Origin: Chryseobacterium luquanense
GTDB lineage: Bacteria; Bacteroidota; Bacteroidia; Flavobacteriales; Weeksellaceae
DNA length: 64,000 bases
NCBI RefSeq assembly: GCF_026460945.1
Contig: NZ_JAOVZV010000001.1
Span: 558,001-622,000 of the forward strand
Direction of reading: 5' to 3'
A program made the position numbers and the translations under genes. The first letter of the stretch is position 1. Each line of letters opens with the position of its first letter. The notes beneath the pieces are model-generated. The model searched no databases, was not told the origin of the DNA, and saw only the letters and a list, made by a program, of their open reading frames with translations. Below are positions 36,141 to 45,007 of this stretch, one piece after another.

Positions 36141-37460
36141 TTGTTAAAATTTAAAGAAAAATATATCCAAATAACAATGGTCATCATTACTTTAGTGATG
36201 ACCATTTTGCGTTTTTTACTGAATGAAAAAGGGCGTGTAACTCCCGATGGACTAAGATTCATGAGATCAGCTCATATTTTCCCGGAAATCGATAACACGA
36301 TTACGCCTTTAGGATACATTCTGAGCATTAAATTTTTTACTTTCTTCGGTTTAGATGAATTTTGGAGCAGTAAACTGGTAGGCATTTTTTCATTTTTACT
36401 TATTATTTTAATTGCAAAAAAAACAAACTTTTATTTACGGGAAGTTATTACTACCTGTTCCCTATTTGGTTTTGTGAGTGTTTTTGCGGCAACATTCAGT
36501 GAGACTTTAACCCTATTTTCTATATTTATTCTATTATACATTGCTCATTTGATTATAAAAGAAAGACTTACAAATAAAAAAGCACTTCTTTATTTATCGC
36601 TGGGTTTAATTTTAATTTTTAATATTCGATACAGCGCACTTTTTATTATCGGAGCTACAGGATTATTTGGTTTACTGAGTTTTAAAAAAAATTATGGAAA
36701 AACATTTGTTTTATCTGCTATTTTCGCCGGATTCTATATTATTTTCTATAAATTTCTATTCATTGATTATTTTAATAAAAATTATGTTGATGATTTTTTG
36801 GAAATAGGCTTAAAACCAACATCACTTTTGCTTACGGAATTTGAACAAGGTTTAGCAACAAGTTTTAATCCTTTTGTACACATCTCAAATCCGGGAGGCG
36901 GAATCATCAATTGGGGAATTTACGGAATTGGATTTTTCAATATTTTACTAATTGCTTTCCTGTTTATCAGAACAAAACTTTCAGAAACCGAAAAATATAT
37001 GATTCTAATTGGTTTTTCGGGAATTGTATGCTCGTTTTTAATCCAATATTTCTATTCAACAGATGCTTTAGGGTATCGTTTATTATGTCCTTTTACCTTT
37101 CCTATTTGGTTGGTTTATTTTAAAAAATTATTTAATATTTTCGGAACAAAAATTTATCTTATCGGAGCTTTAAGTCTTTTAACAGGATTCGCTTTTACTT
37201 GGCTTTCAAAAGGAAATTATCTTCAAAACAGAAAAGAAATTTCAAATTATTTAAGAACTGAAAAACTGGATAAAGTTCCTTTAAAATTTTATGTGAAAGA
37301 TCTTGAAGACCTAGAAAATGTTCAGATTTCTGAATTGATTGGTACTGTAAATTCAGATATTGATTTCACTTTTAAAGCAGAAGACACCTTAAAAAAATCA
37401 ACGTTAACGCCACATAAAGTTTTACAAAAAATTAAGCTCGACAAGAACAAATACCAATAA
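36141..37460 (+). CDS. Polytopic membrane protein (glycosyltransferase-C-like topology)
   Basis: This 439-residue protein has about nine to eleven membrane helices through residue ~350 and a soluble C-terminal tail. An early DGLRFMRSAHIFPEID segment in the first extracytoplasmic loop recalls the acidic loop of GT-C glycosyltransferases, but I do not see a clear DxD motif. The start shown is TTG 36141; ATG 36177 (12 codons later) is an alternative that loses the positively charged cytoplasmic leader. Substrate unknown. It is preceded by a ~78-base AT-rich gap. Confidence 0.65.
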   Translation: MLKFKEKYIQITMVIITLVMTILRFLLNEKGRVTPDGLRFMRSAHIFPEIDNTITPLGYILSIKFFTFFGLDEFWSSKLVGIFSFLLIILIAKKTNFYLREVITTCSLFGFVSVFAATFSETLTLFSIFILLYIAHLIIKERLTNKKALLYLSLGLILIFNIRYSALFIIGATGLFGLLSFKKNYGKTFVLSAIFAGFYIIFYKFLFIDYFNKNYVDDFLEIGLKPTSLLLTEFEQGLATSFNPFVHISNPGGGIINWGIYGIGFFNILLIAFLFIRTKLSETEKYMILIGFSGIVCSFLIQYFYSTDALGYRLLCPFTFPIWLVYFKKLFNIFGTKIYLIGALSLLTGFAFTWLSKGNYLQNRKEISNYLRTEKLDKVPLKFYVKDLEDLENVQISELIGTVNSDIDFTFKAEDTLKKSTLTPHKVLQKIKLDKNKYQ

Positions 37461-37466
37461 TTTTAT

Positions 37467-37474
37467 TATCTTTG
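37467..37474 (+). promoter_or_regulatory. TATCTTTG promoter box upstream of the small acidic gene
   Basis: An exact TAnnTTTG match ends 25 bases before the ATG at 37500. It just follows the stop codon of the membrane-protein gene, suggesting separate transcription of the acidic protein. Confidence 0.5.
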
Positions 37475-37499
37475 ATTTTAAAGTTAAAACAATAAAAAA

Positions 37500-37739
37500 A
37501 TGAAATTACCAAAGTTTTTATTAGCAGACAATTCGGAATTTCCTGAAGATTTATTCGTAGTTCATACAGAATATCCAAGATTCATCTTAAATGTTGAAGA
37601 AGAGGAAGTAGAATGGCTTGATGATTTGGAAGGTGACGACGAAGAAACTATGGCAGACGAAGCTACAAAAGTAGTGGAAGCAGCTTTCAAATGGTGCGAC
37701 GAAGAGTTGGCTAAGTACGACGAAGAAGAGGAAGAATAA
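37500..37739 (+). CDS. Small acidic cytoplasmic protein, unknown
   Basis: This 79-residue protein is strongly acidic (poly-Glu tail EEEEE, multiple Asp/Glu clusters). It has a conserved-looking N-terminus MKLPKFLLADNSEFPEDLFVVHTEYP and a WCDEEL motif near the end. No signal peptide or membrane segment. The promoter box in front and the shared terminator behind support it as real. I recognise no named function. Confidence 0.75.
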   Translation: MKLPKFLLADNSEFPEDLFVVHTEYPRFILNVEEEEVEWLDDLEGDDEETMADEATKVVEAAFKWCDEELAKYDEEEEE

Positions 37740-37755
37740 GAAAATTACTCATAAA

Positions 37756-37782
37756 AAAAGGAACTCAGTTTGAGTTCCTTTT
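37756..37782. terminator. Bidirectional terminator between convergent genes
   Basis: A 12-base stem AAAAGGAACTCA/TGAGTTCCTTTT with a GTT loop has T-runs on both strands. It serves the acidic gene (rightward) and the META gene (leftward), which end on either side of it. Confidence 0.85.
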
Positions 37783-37792
37783 TATTTATATT

Positions 37793-38203
37793 TTATTCAG
37801 ATTTATTGAATTTTAATAGCAATAAATTATCCTGATATAATTCTAAAGTAGTTCCTGAAACAACATATTTATTGGCTTTTTGCATCATATCTAGGAAGTT
37901 TTTCTCTACACTCATATTATCACAAGCCATTTTTGTAGATCCCATTCCTGAAGGTGTAAACTGTCCTGAAGCTGTTTCCATTACCACTGAACCGAAATAT
38001 CTGTTACAACCTGCATTTCCGTTTACTTTTGAGCCTTCGATATTCAATGTAGGAGCTTGCCCTTTTACGTTATCTGCTAAAGTCCATTTTGTATTGGCAA
38101 TCGATGGTTGCGCTTTACCAACTTTAGATGATGACGAAGTTTGCATTGTTCCGCACGATGCAACAAGAGCCATTGCGAATATTCCTAAAACTATATTTTT
38201 CAT
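37793..38203 (-). CDS. META-domain (HslJ-like) lipoprotein
   Basis: This 136-residue lipoprotein has a lipobox LVASC at about residue 16-17. The META fold covers residues ~35-132, with the family phrases NTKWTLA, GNAGCNRYFGS and MGSTKMACDN. In E. coli HslJ-type proteins are heat-inducible and linked to novobiocin resistance; in Bacteroidetes the role is unknown. Here the two Cys of the META core (GCNRY and ACDN) are kept. It ends at a shared terminator. Confidence 0.85.
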   Translation of the reverse strand: MKNIVLGIFAMALVASCGTMQTSSSSKVGKAQPSIANTKWTLADNVKGQAPTLNIEGSKVNGNAGCNRYFGSVVMETASGQFTPSGMGSTKMACDNMSVEKNFLDMMQKANKYVVSGTTLELYQDNLLLLKFNKSE

Positions 38204-38287
38204 GTTACTTTTTGATTTAATCCAAATTTACGGAAATTATTAATAGTGACATTCTAAAAACAATTTTTATGTTAAATTCACTTTTAA

Positions 38288-39364
38288 TTATTTAATCTTG
38301 ATGAAATGCTTTTTAAAATTCTCGGCATCTTCATCTTTTTTAAAATTAAACCCAATAAGATTTGCATGTCCCATTTTATAATCACTACTCACTAATAAGA
38401 ATACTTTTTTTCTAAGGTTTTGGTCTAAAGTGCTCATTCCAATACTTTTTCGCTTTTCGTTAATATTTTCTACCAAAGTATTTCCTTTTGCATTCCTTTT
38501 CTCAGGATAAAACCATTCATGTACGTAGCAGCAATCTGCTTTTTCCAACATTTTTTCTATATTATCATGTGGTCTTTCAGGATTTCCATCATTTTTAAAG
38601 AACTGCATAATGTCAAAATGTTTTGATGTATAACTATCTTTTCCATTATTTAAATCTAAAAGAAATGCCGCATTTTCAGGAGTAATTTTTCCTTTGTTTA
38701 AAGCTTGTATAATTTCATCTGAAAAATTGACAACTTGCGGGCTGTACAAATTAGTTGCTAACTGATGCCAGATAAAATAAAAATTTTGGAAAAACACCAA
38801 GTTCGCAGAACTTAATCCTAAATTGTATTCATTGGGAAATCCTTTTTTCTGAATTAACTGCAAAAGTTTTGTACTTGTAATACTGTCATTCTTGGTAATC
38901 TCTTTTTTATATTTCGCATAATTTCCACCGGAAAGTTTTCTGTAATGCTGGTCAGTGGCAAACAATTCATCCAGTTGTTTTCTGTAATCCTCATCAAACT
39001 TATTTGTGCATTTCAGTTTCTTATAATTTTCATGGTTTGGAAAATTCACTGAAAGAAATTTATCTTCAAATTTGTAATTCATACAATTCAAAGAATGATA
39101 ATGTTTAAAAGCATTTTCATAATCCTTTTTATTCAATAGAACTATCATGTGATTGTACAGATCATTCGCATGAGGTTCATTAAAGCTTTTAAAAGCCTTT
39201 CGATAATAAAAATCAGAACTATCTAAATCATTTGTCACAATTTTATCTTCAGCCGAATTTATAGCCTCAAAATAACTTATTAATTTCTTATTAGTAAGTT
39301 CACGATTTTGGGAATGGGAAGCAGCGAAAAGAAGCAGAAAAATAAGTACAGTAAATGATTTCAT
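38288..39364 (-). CDS. Exported protein, paralogue of the 62026-62949 product
   Basis: This 358-residue protein has a signal peptide (residues 1-19, ending SHSQ). The body is mostly helical with TPR-like beginnings (FYYRKAFKSFNEPHANDLYNHM). The middle and end share aligned blocks with the protein at 62026-62949: YRKQLDELFATDQHYRK against YRELK...ATDQLIRK, KLLQLIQKKG against KLMELTKKYG, and EKRKSIGM against DKRRKSVGL. This argues for one uncharacterised family. No catalytic motif is evident. It lies downstream of pheT on the same strand, separated by a terminator. Confidence 0.65.
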   Translation of the reverse strand: MKSFTVLIFLLLFAASHSQNRELTNKKLISYFEAINSAEDKIVTNDLDSSDFYYRKAFKSFNEPHANDLYNHMIVLLNKKDYENAFKHYHSLNCMNYKFEDKFLSVNFPNHENYKKLKCTNKFDEDYRKQLDELFATDQHYRKLSGGNYAKYKKEITKNDSITSTKLLQLIQKKGFPNEYNLGLSSANLVFFQNFYFIWHQLATNLYSPQVVNFSDEIIQALNKGKITPENAAFLLDLNNGKDSYTSKHFDIMQFFKNDGNPERPHDNIEKMLEKADCCYVHEWFYPEKRNAKGNTLVENINEKRKSIGMSTLDQNLRKKVFLLVSSDYKMGHANLIGFNFKKDEDAENFKKHFIKIK

Positions 39365-39394
39365 ATAATCTTGGTATTAGCTTAAAACAAAAAA

Positions 39395-39412
39395 AACGGA
39401 CAAATGCCCGTT
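39395..39412 (-). terminator. Terminator of pheT
   Basis: The AACGG...CCGTT stem (with one mismatch) is followed on the minus strand by eight T. It starts 25 bases beyond the pheT stop. Confidence 0.75.
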
Positions 39413-39436
39413 CTATTGTGTGAAAAAAATATTTTC

Positions 39437-41839
39437 TTATCCTCTCAATTCTGCGTTAAACTCTTTTTGGAAAGATTTAATTAAAGAATCCATTACGTGA
39501 GAAATTTCTTTCTCTTCCAAAGTTTTTTCTTCGTTTAATAATTCAAAACTCATTGCGTAAGACTTCTTACCTTCCGGAAGATTTTTCCCTTCATACACAT
39601 CAAAAAGATTAATATTTTTAATGAAAGGAGATTTGTTCTTTTTAGCCGTTTGATACAATTCCTGATATGTAATATTTTTATCAATCAATAATGCTAAATC
39701 TCTTCTTATTTTGTTGAATTTAGGAATATCTTTAAATTTCAATTCATTCTTAGAACGCAATTTCTGAGCAAATTCCAACTCGATTTCCGCATAGAAACAT
39801 TCTTGGTCTACATCGAAATCTTTCAACATTTGAGGAGCCACTTTTCCGATTCTCACTAAAGTTTCACCTTCAGTTTCGTAAGCAATTGCATCGGAAAATC
39901 TTTCGTCGTCCAAAGCAATTTCTTTATAATTAATTGCCAATCTTTCCAACAAAACTTTCACATATGCTTTCAAGTTATAGAAATCTGTTGCAGATTTTGG
40001 CTGCAACCAGTTTTCGGCAACATTTCTTCCTGAAACTAAGATAGCAAGCTGTTTTCTTTCTTCGTAAACCTCTTTTTTATGATAAATTTTACCAAACTCA
40101 AAGAACTTAATATCCTGATTTTTCCTGTTGATATTGTACACTGCATTCTGCAAAAGGCCTTCCAATAAAGACTTTCTCATAAATGCCAAATCTCCGCTTA
40201 ATGGGTTTAATAATTTTACAGCATCCGTTTCATCTTTTACAGAAGTCAAAGAATTGTTCATTACTTCGTTGAAACCTAAACTCTGTAAAGTTCTCGCCCA
40301 AGAATTTTCCAATTCATCCTGATCATTTGCACTTAATTTTACGGGCGTAAAAGATATTTTTTGCGGAGCATCAATTTTATTGTAACCGTAGATTCTTAAA
40401 ATCTCTTCAATCACATCAATTTCTCGCGTTACATCTGCTCTGTAAGCCGGAACAGAGATTTCAAAACCATTCTGAATTTCATTTAAAACCTGAATTTCAA
40501 GTGCTTTTAAAATTTCTTTTACCTTTTCTCTGTGAATTTTTGTCCCTAAAATCTGTTCGATTTTTGAAAATCTGATGATGACGTAATTGTCTTCAATTTT
40601 CTTAGGATATTCTTCCAATAAATCCCCTACCAACTTTCCTTCTGCCAATTCTTCAATCAATTTGATCGCGTGAGTAATGGCAGTTCTTGTAATATTCGGG
40701 TCAACTCCTCTTTCAAATCTGAAAGAAGCGTCTGTATTTAAACCATGGAATTTTGCTCCTTTTCTTACCGCAACCGGATTAAAATAAGCACTTTCCAGGA
40801 AAATAGTTTTCGTATCAGCAGAAACTCCAGAATTGGCACCACCAAAAACTCCGGCAATACACATCGGGTTATCCTGACCGTCTTTAATAATGATTTCAGA
40901 ACCGTTCAACGTTCTTTCAACACCATCTAAAGTCGTGAATTTTGTTCCTTCAGCAACGGTCCCAACTTTTACTTTTTTGTCTGCAATCTTATCTGCATCA
41001 AAAGCGTGAAGCGGCTGACCTAAACCGTGAAGAATATAGTTTGTAATATCTACAATATTGTTAATTGGGCTTAAACCGATTGCTTTCAATCTGTCTTTTA
41101 ACCAAGACGGAGAATCTGCAACTTTTACGTTTTCGATTACAGCACCAATGTATCTTGGCGTTAATTCTGTATTTTCAACTTCAAGTGTGAAGCTATTAGA
41201 ACCTTCGTTGTTTAAAGCAACAGAAGAAACTTTTTGGAAATCAGATTTTTGTTGGTTAGTAGAAAGAAAAGCGTGAAGATCTCTTGCAACACCGTAATGA
41301 GACATTGCATCAGTTCTGTTGGGAGTTAAACCAATTTCAAGAACTTCGTCATTTGTCAATTCAAAAAAATCTGCAAAGTTTTTCCCGACTTCATATTTGG
41401 TTTCGTCTAACACCATGATTCCGCCGTGGTCGTCGCTTAAACCCAACTCGTCTTCAGCGCAGATCATTCCCTGAGAAACCTCACCTCTGATTTTAGCTTC
41501 TTTAATTTCGAAAAAACTTCCGTCTTTAGCATAAATTTTAGTCCCAACTACAGCAACAGGAACTGTTTGTCCTTCTGCAACATTCGGAGCTCCGCAAACG
41601 ATGTTTAAAACTTTTCCGTTTCCTACGTCTACAGTAGTTTTGTTTAATTTATCAGCGTTCGGATGTTTCTCACACGTCAAAACTTTTCCTACAACGATGC
41701 CTTCAAGACTTCCTTTTACACTTTCAAACTTTTCTATTCCCTCAACTTCAAGACCGATATCCGTAAGAAATTCGCCGATTCTCTCTGTTTTCAGTTCTGT
41801 TTTGATGTAGTCTTTCAGCCAGTTGCTTGATATTTTCAT
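39437..41839 (-). CDS. pheT: Phenylalanyl-tRNA synthetase beta subunit
   Basis: This 800-residue protein has the complete PheT domain order: an N-terminal tRNA-binding fold (residues ~40-150, NIVCGAPNVAEGQTVPVA), the B3/B4 editing domain, B5, the catalytic-like core and a C-terminal FDX-ACB anticodon-binding domain (~705-800, FKDIPKFNKIRRDLALLID). With PheS it charges tRNA-Phe. pheS is not adjacent, so the two subunits are encoded apart, as is common in Bacteroidetes. It is transcribed alone with its own terminator. Confidence 0.96.
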   Translation of the reverse strand: MKISSNWLKDYIKTELKTERIGEFLTDIGLEVEGIEKFESVKGSLEGIVVGKVLTCEKHPNADKLNKTTVDVGNGKVLNIVCGAPNVAEGQTVPVAVVGTKIYAKDGSFFEIKEAKIRGEVSQGMICAEDELGLSDDHGGIMVLDETKYEVGKNFADFFELTNDEVLEIGLTPNRTDAMSHYGVARDLHAFLSTNQQKSDFQKVSSVALNNEGSNSFTLEVENTELTPRYIGAVIENVKVADSPSWLKDRLKAIGLSPINNIVDITNYILHGLGQPLHAFDADKIADKKVKVGTVAEGTKFTTLDGVERTLNGSEIIIKDGQDNPMCIAGVFGGANSGVSADTKTIFLESAYFNPVAVRKGAKFHGLNTDASFRFERGVDPNITRTAITHAIKLIEELAEGKLVGDLLEEYPKKIEDNYVIIRFSKIEQILGTKIHREKVKEILKALEIQVLNEIQNGFEISVPAYRADVTREIDVIEEILRIYGYNKIDAPQKISFTPVKLSANDQDELENSWARTLQSLGFNEVMNNSLTSVKDETDAVKLLNPLSGDLAFMRKSLLEGLLQNAVYNINRKNQDIKFFEFGKIYHKKEVYEERKQLAILVSGRNVAENWLQPKSATDFYNLKAYVKVLLERLAINYKEIALDDERFSDAIAYETEGETLVRIGKVAPQMLKDFDVDQECFYAEIELEFAQKLRSKNELKFKDIPKFNKIRRDLALLIDKNITYQELYQTAKKNKSPFIKNINLFDVYEGKNLPEGKKSYAMSFELLNEEKTLEEKEISHVMDSLIKSFQKEFNAELRG

Positions 41840-42116
41840 TCGTAGAAATTTTTAGATTTAATCTTCAGGTTCTGTATTCATCATTATAAACAACAATAAA
41901 ACACACCTGAATTTTACGTCTACAAATGTCGTGTTTTTTTAAGAAATACCGAAATCCAAAAAGGTTAAAAAAATCATATAAAAGCTTATTTGGATTGAGG
42001 AAAAACTATTATTGGACAAACCTCAATTAAATAAGTTTATTTGGAATTTTATTCAAAGGCGCAAAGATTTTATCTTTGATGAATTGATGAGCTTACTGCA
42101 CTTTTTTTGAATATCG

Positions 42117-42254
42117 TCCCAAATTGGGAAAGTCTCCCCAACAATAGGTTTGCTTCGTCCCAACTTGGGAAACCTTCCCCGAAAAAAATTTTACAGTATC
42201 TTGTCTTGGGAAAACGTCTCTACAAAAAGTGTTGACTTATCCCAAATTGGGAAA
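42117..42254. repeat. Four palindromes at exact 41-bp spacing
   Basis: TCCCAAaTTGGGAAA (42117), TCCCAAcTTGGGAAA (42158), a degenerate unit ending CTTGGGAAA (unit start 42199) and TCCCAAaTTGGGAAA (42240) occur at exactly 41-bp steps. The first ~15 bases of each unit are conserved and the other ~26 vary. It lies in the 547-bp gap between pheT (leftward) and the gene at 42387. Nothing else is recognisable in that gap beyond AT-rich sequence and a GGCGCAAAG fragment near 42058. Confidence 0.8.
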
Positions 42255-42386
42255 TCTTGCAGCTAAAGTAGTTTGCCAAAACTGCATATTTAAGATTTGA
42301 AATTCAATGGATTGTTTTACCTTTGAAATTAAAGTAAAATAACTTTGACCAATGAGAAAAGATGAATTTTTAAAACTATTTTGATA

Positions 42387-42839
42387 ATGCGTCAATACAA
42401 AGAATATATCAAGGACGATCCAAACTTCAAGAAACTTTTTGAAAATGCAGCAATGATTGTTGGACATGTTTATGAAACTGCATATTGCATTAATAAATTA
42501 ACAAAAGAAGAATTTTGTATTTTTGAATTTCTCGAAGACCCGTCTTGCAGTATTGTAGGAGAAAACAATGATTGGTGTTTAATCGGTGGGAATGTTTTGA
42601 TACTAAAAACCTTAGTTGACAATACTTTGAGATTAGTAGGTGACTTTAAACAAATATTTGATTTAAAATATATTGATGCCTACACTGCTCAAATTTTAAC
42701 AGATCCTTGGTCAGAAAATTCTGAAATTTGGCAAATTTCATTTGACGTAAATAAATTTACACAACCATTAACTTTATCGAAGATACGAGACTTCAAAGAA
42801 TACTTTGACAAACCATACTCAGAAAATATAAAATGGTAA
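42387..42839 (+). CDS. Hypothetical protein
   Basis: This 150-residue soluble protein has no signal peptide or membrane segment. Visible phrases are FENAAMIVGHVYETAYCINKL, DPSCSIVGENNDWCLIGGN and DPWSENSEIWQI. The Gly-rich central part and the several Trp look like a small alpha/beta immunity-type domain, but I recognise no family. ATG 42387 is preferred to an in-frame TTG two codons before. It is preceded by the 41-bp palindrome series and runs tail to tail with the deformylase-like gene. Confidence 0.6.
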   Translation: MRQYKEYIKDDPNFKKLFENAAMIVGHVYETAYCINKLTKEEFCIFEFLEDPSCSIVGENNDWCLIGGNVLILKTLVDNTLRLVGDFKQIFDLKYIDAYTAQILTDPWSENSEIWQISFDVNKFTQPLTLSKIRDFKEYFDKPYSENIKW

Positions 42840-42867
42840 AACAAAGCCTTATGTAGTGGTTTTATAC

Positions 42868-43497
42868 TTATCGCCCCACTGCATCACTTTTCTTGAAAGC
42901 ATCCACTTTCAGATACTCATCATTTTCCTCTTTTTTCTTTTTATCTGAAATTAAAATTCCGAAAAGGTGGTCGATTTCGTGCTGGAAAATAACGGCTGTA
43001 AAACCTTCTACCATTTCTGAAAATTTCTGTCCTTTTAAATCGACATATTCCAGTTGAATCACTTTACTTCTGTAAAACTGATCTCTAAATTCGGGAATCG
43101 ACAAATCACCTTCCGGACCGAGATTCTGCAATTCTGATCTCCAAGTAATTACTGGATTTAAGAAATATTCTAACGGTTCACCTTGTTTATCAAAACGCTG
43201 TACCCAAATTACTTTTCTGTTGATTCCGACTTGCGGGGCGGCAATTCCTACTCCACCGTCAGTTGATAGAAGCGATTCTTTCATTCTTTTAACTAAAGTT
43301 GCTGTAGTAGGATCTTTTGGATCAATTTCTGTTGAAACATTTAATAAAGTTGTATGTTGATGAGAATCTGTTGTCTGATAAATCGGTAATGCAGTATTGA
43401 TGTCGCCCTGATTAATCAAAGAAATTTCAGATTTCGTCAATTTTTGAGCGTTAATGAAAACGATTAAGAATATGAAGAGTAAAGAGATTTTTTTCAT
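42868..43497 (-). CDS. Exported peptide-deformylase homologue with Cys-to-Asp metal ligand
   Basis: This 209-residue protein has the polypeptide deformylase fold: motif 1 G82-V-G-I-A-A-P-Q89, motif 2 E129-G-D-L-S133, motif 3 Q172-H-E-I-D-H-L178. Canonical enzymes have EGCLS, where the Cys binds the catalytic iron; here codon GAT gives Asp131. The N-terminus is a clear signal peptide (MKKISLLFIFLIVFINAQ), so the protein leaves the cytoplasm, where formyl-Met removal takes place. It is therefore unlikely to be the housekeeping Def and may hydrolyse another amide or be metal-altered. A second, canonical def elsewhere in the genome is expected. Fold is certain; function is open. Confidence 0.85.
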   Translation of the reverse strand: MKKISLLFIFLIVFINAQKLTKSEISLINQGDINTALPIYQTTDSHQHTTLLNVSTEIDPKDPTTATLVKRMKESLLSTDGGVGIAAPQVGINRKVIWVQRFDKQGEPLEYFLNPVITWRSELQNLGPEGDLSIPEFRDQFYRSKVIQLEYVDLKGQKFSEMVEGFTAVIFQHEIDHLFGILISDKKKKEENDEYLKVDAFKKSDAVGR

Positions 43498-43536
43498 TTT
43501 TATAGAATGTTGAACAAAGATAAAGATGTTTTTAAG

Positions 43537-43592
43537 TTTTGGCTAAAGCCAATGAATCTTTTTCGAATAAAAAAACGGGCTAAAGCCCGTTT
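43537..43592. repeat. GGCTAAAGCC composite repeat, copy 2
   Basis: TTTTGGCTAAAGCC (43537-43550) precedes a hairpin AAACGGGCTAAAGCCCGTTT (43573-43592), the same two-part layout as 26840-26890. It lies upstream of the deformylase-like gene, between two leftward genes. Confidence 0.65.
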
Positions 43593-43717
43593 CTATTGAA
43601 TACAAAATGTTTTTTAAAGTAAATTGAGCAAATCAAGCAGATAAAAAAATCTGCAAAATTTCCGTAATCTGCGTGAAATTAAAATTGGTTCTTTTATTTT
43701 TTTCTAGGGCTCTTTTC

Positions 43718-44590
43718 CTAATAAGTTTTCGTCATATCCGCCGGAATAATCAGGTTAAAATCTGTTGGGATATATTCTTTCTCGGGAACTTTTAATTCAG
43801 CATCTTCAGATTCAAAAACAGAGATAACTGCCATTTTCAGGTTGGGATTTTTCTGTTTGATGTACCAATAAATGCCACCAAATTCCTTACTGTGAAAATT
43901 TCCGTTGTAATGGATAAATGTTTTTCCGGGTTGCAGATTTTTCAGAATAGATTCAGCCATTGTAGCATCTTTTATTGCCTGAGCAGAAATAAAATTCATC
44001 ACTTTGGTTCCTTCTGCATGATCACCCATCATTTTTTTCATTTCAGGATAACCGGGAGTATCTAAGGTAACATTAATCGGCAATTGAGCGATATAAGATT
44101 TTTCTCTTTCACTTAATTTATTTAATGATTCCAAACCTTCTTTTGCGGTTTGTGAAGCATATTTTCTCGGAACATTGGTTGCAATAAAGTTCAGGTTTTT
44201 GTCTTTAGCAAAATCAACCAAAGGTTTGTAATCTGTGGTGTAATTATTCCAAAGACGGACAGAATCTTTCAAGCTTTTTGATTCAATTTTTCCTGCAAGA
44301 TATTTATTCAACTGTGGCTGATTATCTCTTTCAAACATTTCAGCACCCAAAGTAATCTGTTTATTTTTCTGACTGTATAAACCTTCTGTTACCTTTAACT
44401 GTAGCCAGTGAACAATCGAATTATTGTGAAGTTCACCAAAGAAAACAACGTCATAATCTGCAAGTTGCTTTACCAATTTTTCTGTTTTAACGGTTTTACC
44501 TTTTTTGTTATAAAACTGATAAGGTTTAAAATTCTGTGCATTGATGACAGAAAAACCGAAAACTAATATGGCTATAAATATATTTTTCAT
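43718..44590 (-). CDS. ChaN-like (heme-binding uptake, TIKI-related fold) exported protein
   Basis: This 290-residue protein has a signal peptide (ending INAQ) and the ChaN/DUF399 fold: DVVFFGELHNNSIVHWLQLKV near the N-terminus, GAEMFERDNQPQLNKYL, and FIHYNGNFHSKEFGGI near the C-terminus. The conserved GE(L)H and NG(N)FH segments are the family active-site or ligand region. ChaN of Campylobacter binds heme and takes part in iron uptake. It lies beside the heme operon on the same strand, but is separated from it by ~420 bp with a terminator, so a link to heme is plausible and not proven. Confidence 0.8.
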   Translation of the reverse strand: MKNIFIAILVFGFSVINAQNFKPYQFYNKKGKTVKTEKLVKQLADYDVVFFGELHNNSIVHWLQLKVTEGLYSQKNKQITLGAEMFERDNQPQLNKYLAGKIESKSLKDSVRLWNNYTTDYKPLVDFAKDKNLNFIATNVPRKYASQTAKEGLESLNKLSEREKSYIAQLPINVTLDTPGYPEMKKMMGDHAEGTKVMNFISAQAIKDATMAESILKNLQPGKTFIHYNGNFHSKEFGGIYWYIKQKNPNLKMAVISVFESEDAELKVPEKEYIPTDFNLIIPADMTKTY

Positions 44591-44610
44591 TTTTAAATTT
44601 TGATTTTTTT

Positions 44611-44945
44611 AAACACGAATAACATGAATGGTTTTCACAAATATCACAAATTTTAATCGAATTAAAAACTTGTTGGTTTTTCGCAAAGGCGCAAAGTTGT
44701 TTTTAATGTTTATTATTTTTTTAAGGCGCAAGAAAATCAAAGATTTTCAGCAAGTAATTCATTAATCAAATTAAGTAAATATGCAGTTTTAAATTTTATC
44801 TTCGATAAAATCTTTGCGCATTAAAACTTAAATTTAGAAAAACTCTTGCGCCTTTGCGTTTTCCAACACAATAATAATACTATCAAACAATTGGAAATTT
44901 ACAAATTTGTGTTATTTGTGAAAAATATTTGTGCAATTAGTGTTA
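44611..44945. repeat. Large nested inverted-repeat element
   Basis: Outer arms (about 44611-44654 and 44897-44940; TTCACAAATATCACAAATTT against its imperfect complement) enclose inner arms TCGCAAAGGCGCAAAG (44681-44696) and CTTGCGCCTTTGCG (44844-44857). The element fills the 417-bp gap between the ChaN-like gene and the hmu operon terminator and has no open frame. It is related to 14534-14694. Confidence 0.65.
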
Positions 44946-44955
44946 ATATACAAAA

Positions 44956-44989
44956 AAGACCGCTTTGAATCTACAAACAAAACGGTCTT
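44956..44989 (-). terminator. Terminator of the hmu operon
   Basis: The stem AAGACCG...CGGTCTT, with an inner TTTG/CAAA pair, is followed on the minus strand by TTTTTTG. It lies 19 bases past the hmuS stop. Confidence 0.8.
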
Positions 44990-45007
44990 CATCAAATCAT
45001 TTAATTA

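Noticed and set aside
42117..42254. Possible CRISPR array
   Set aside because: The spacing is regular, but the conserved core is only ~15 bases and palindromic, the spacers are 26 bases, there are four units at most and no cas gene lies near.
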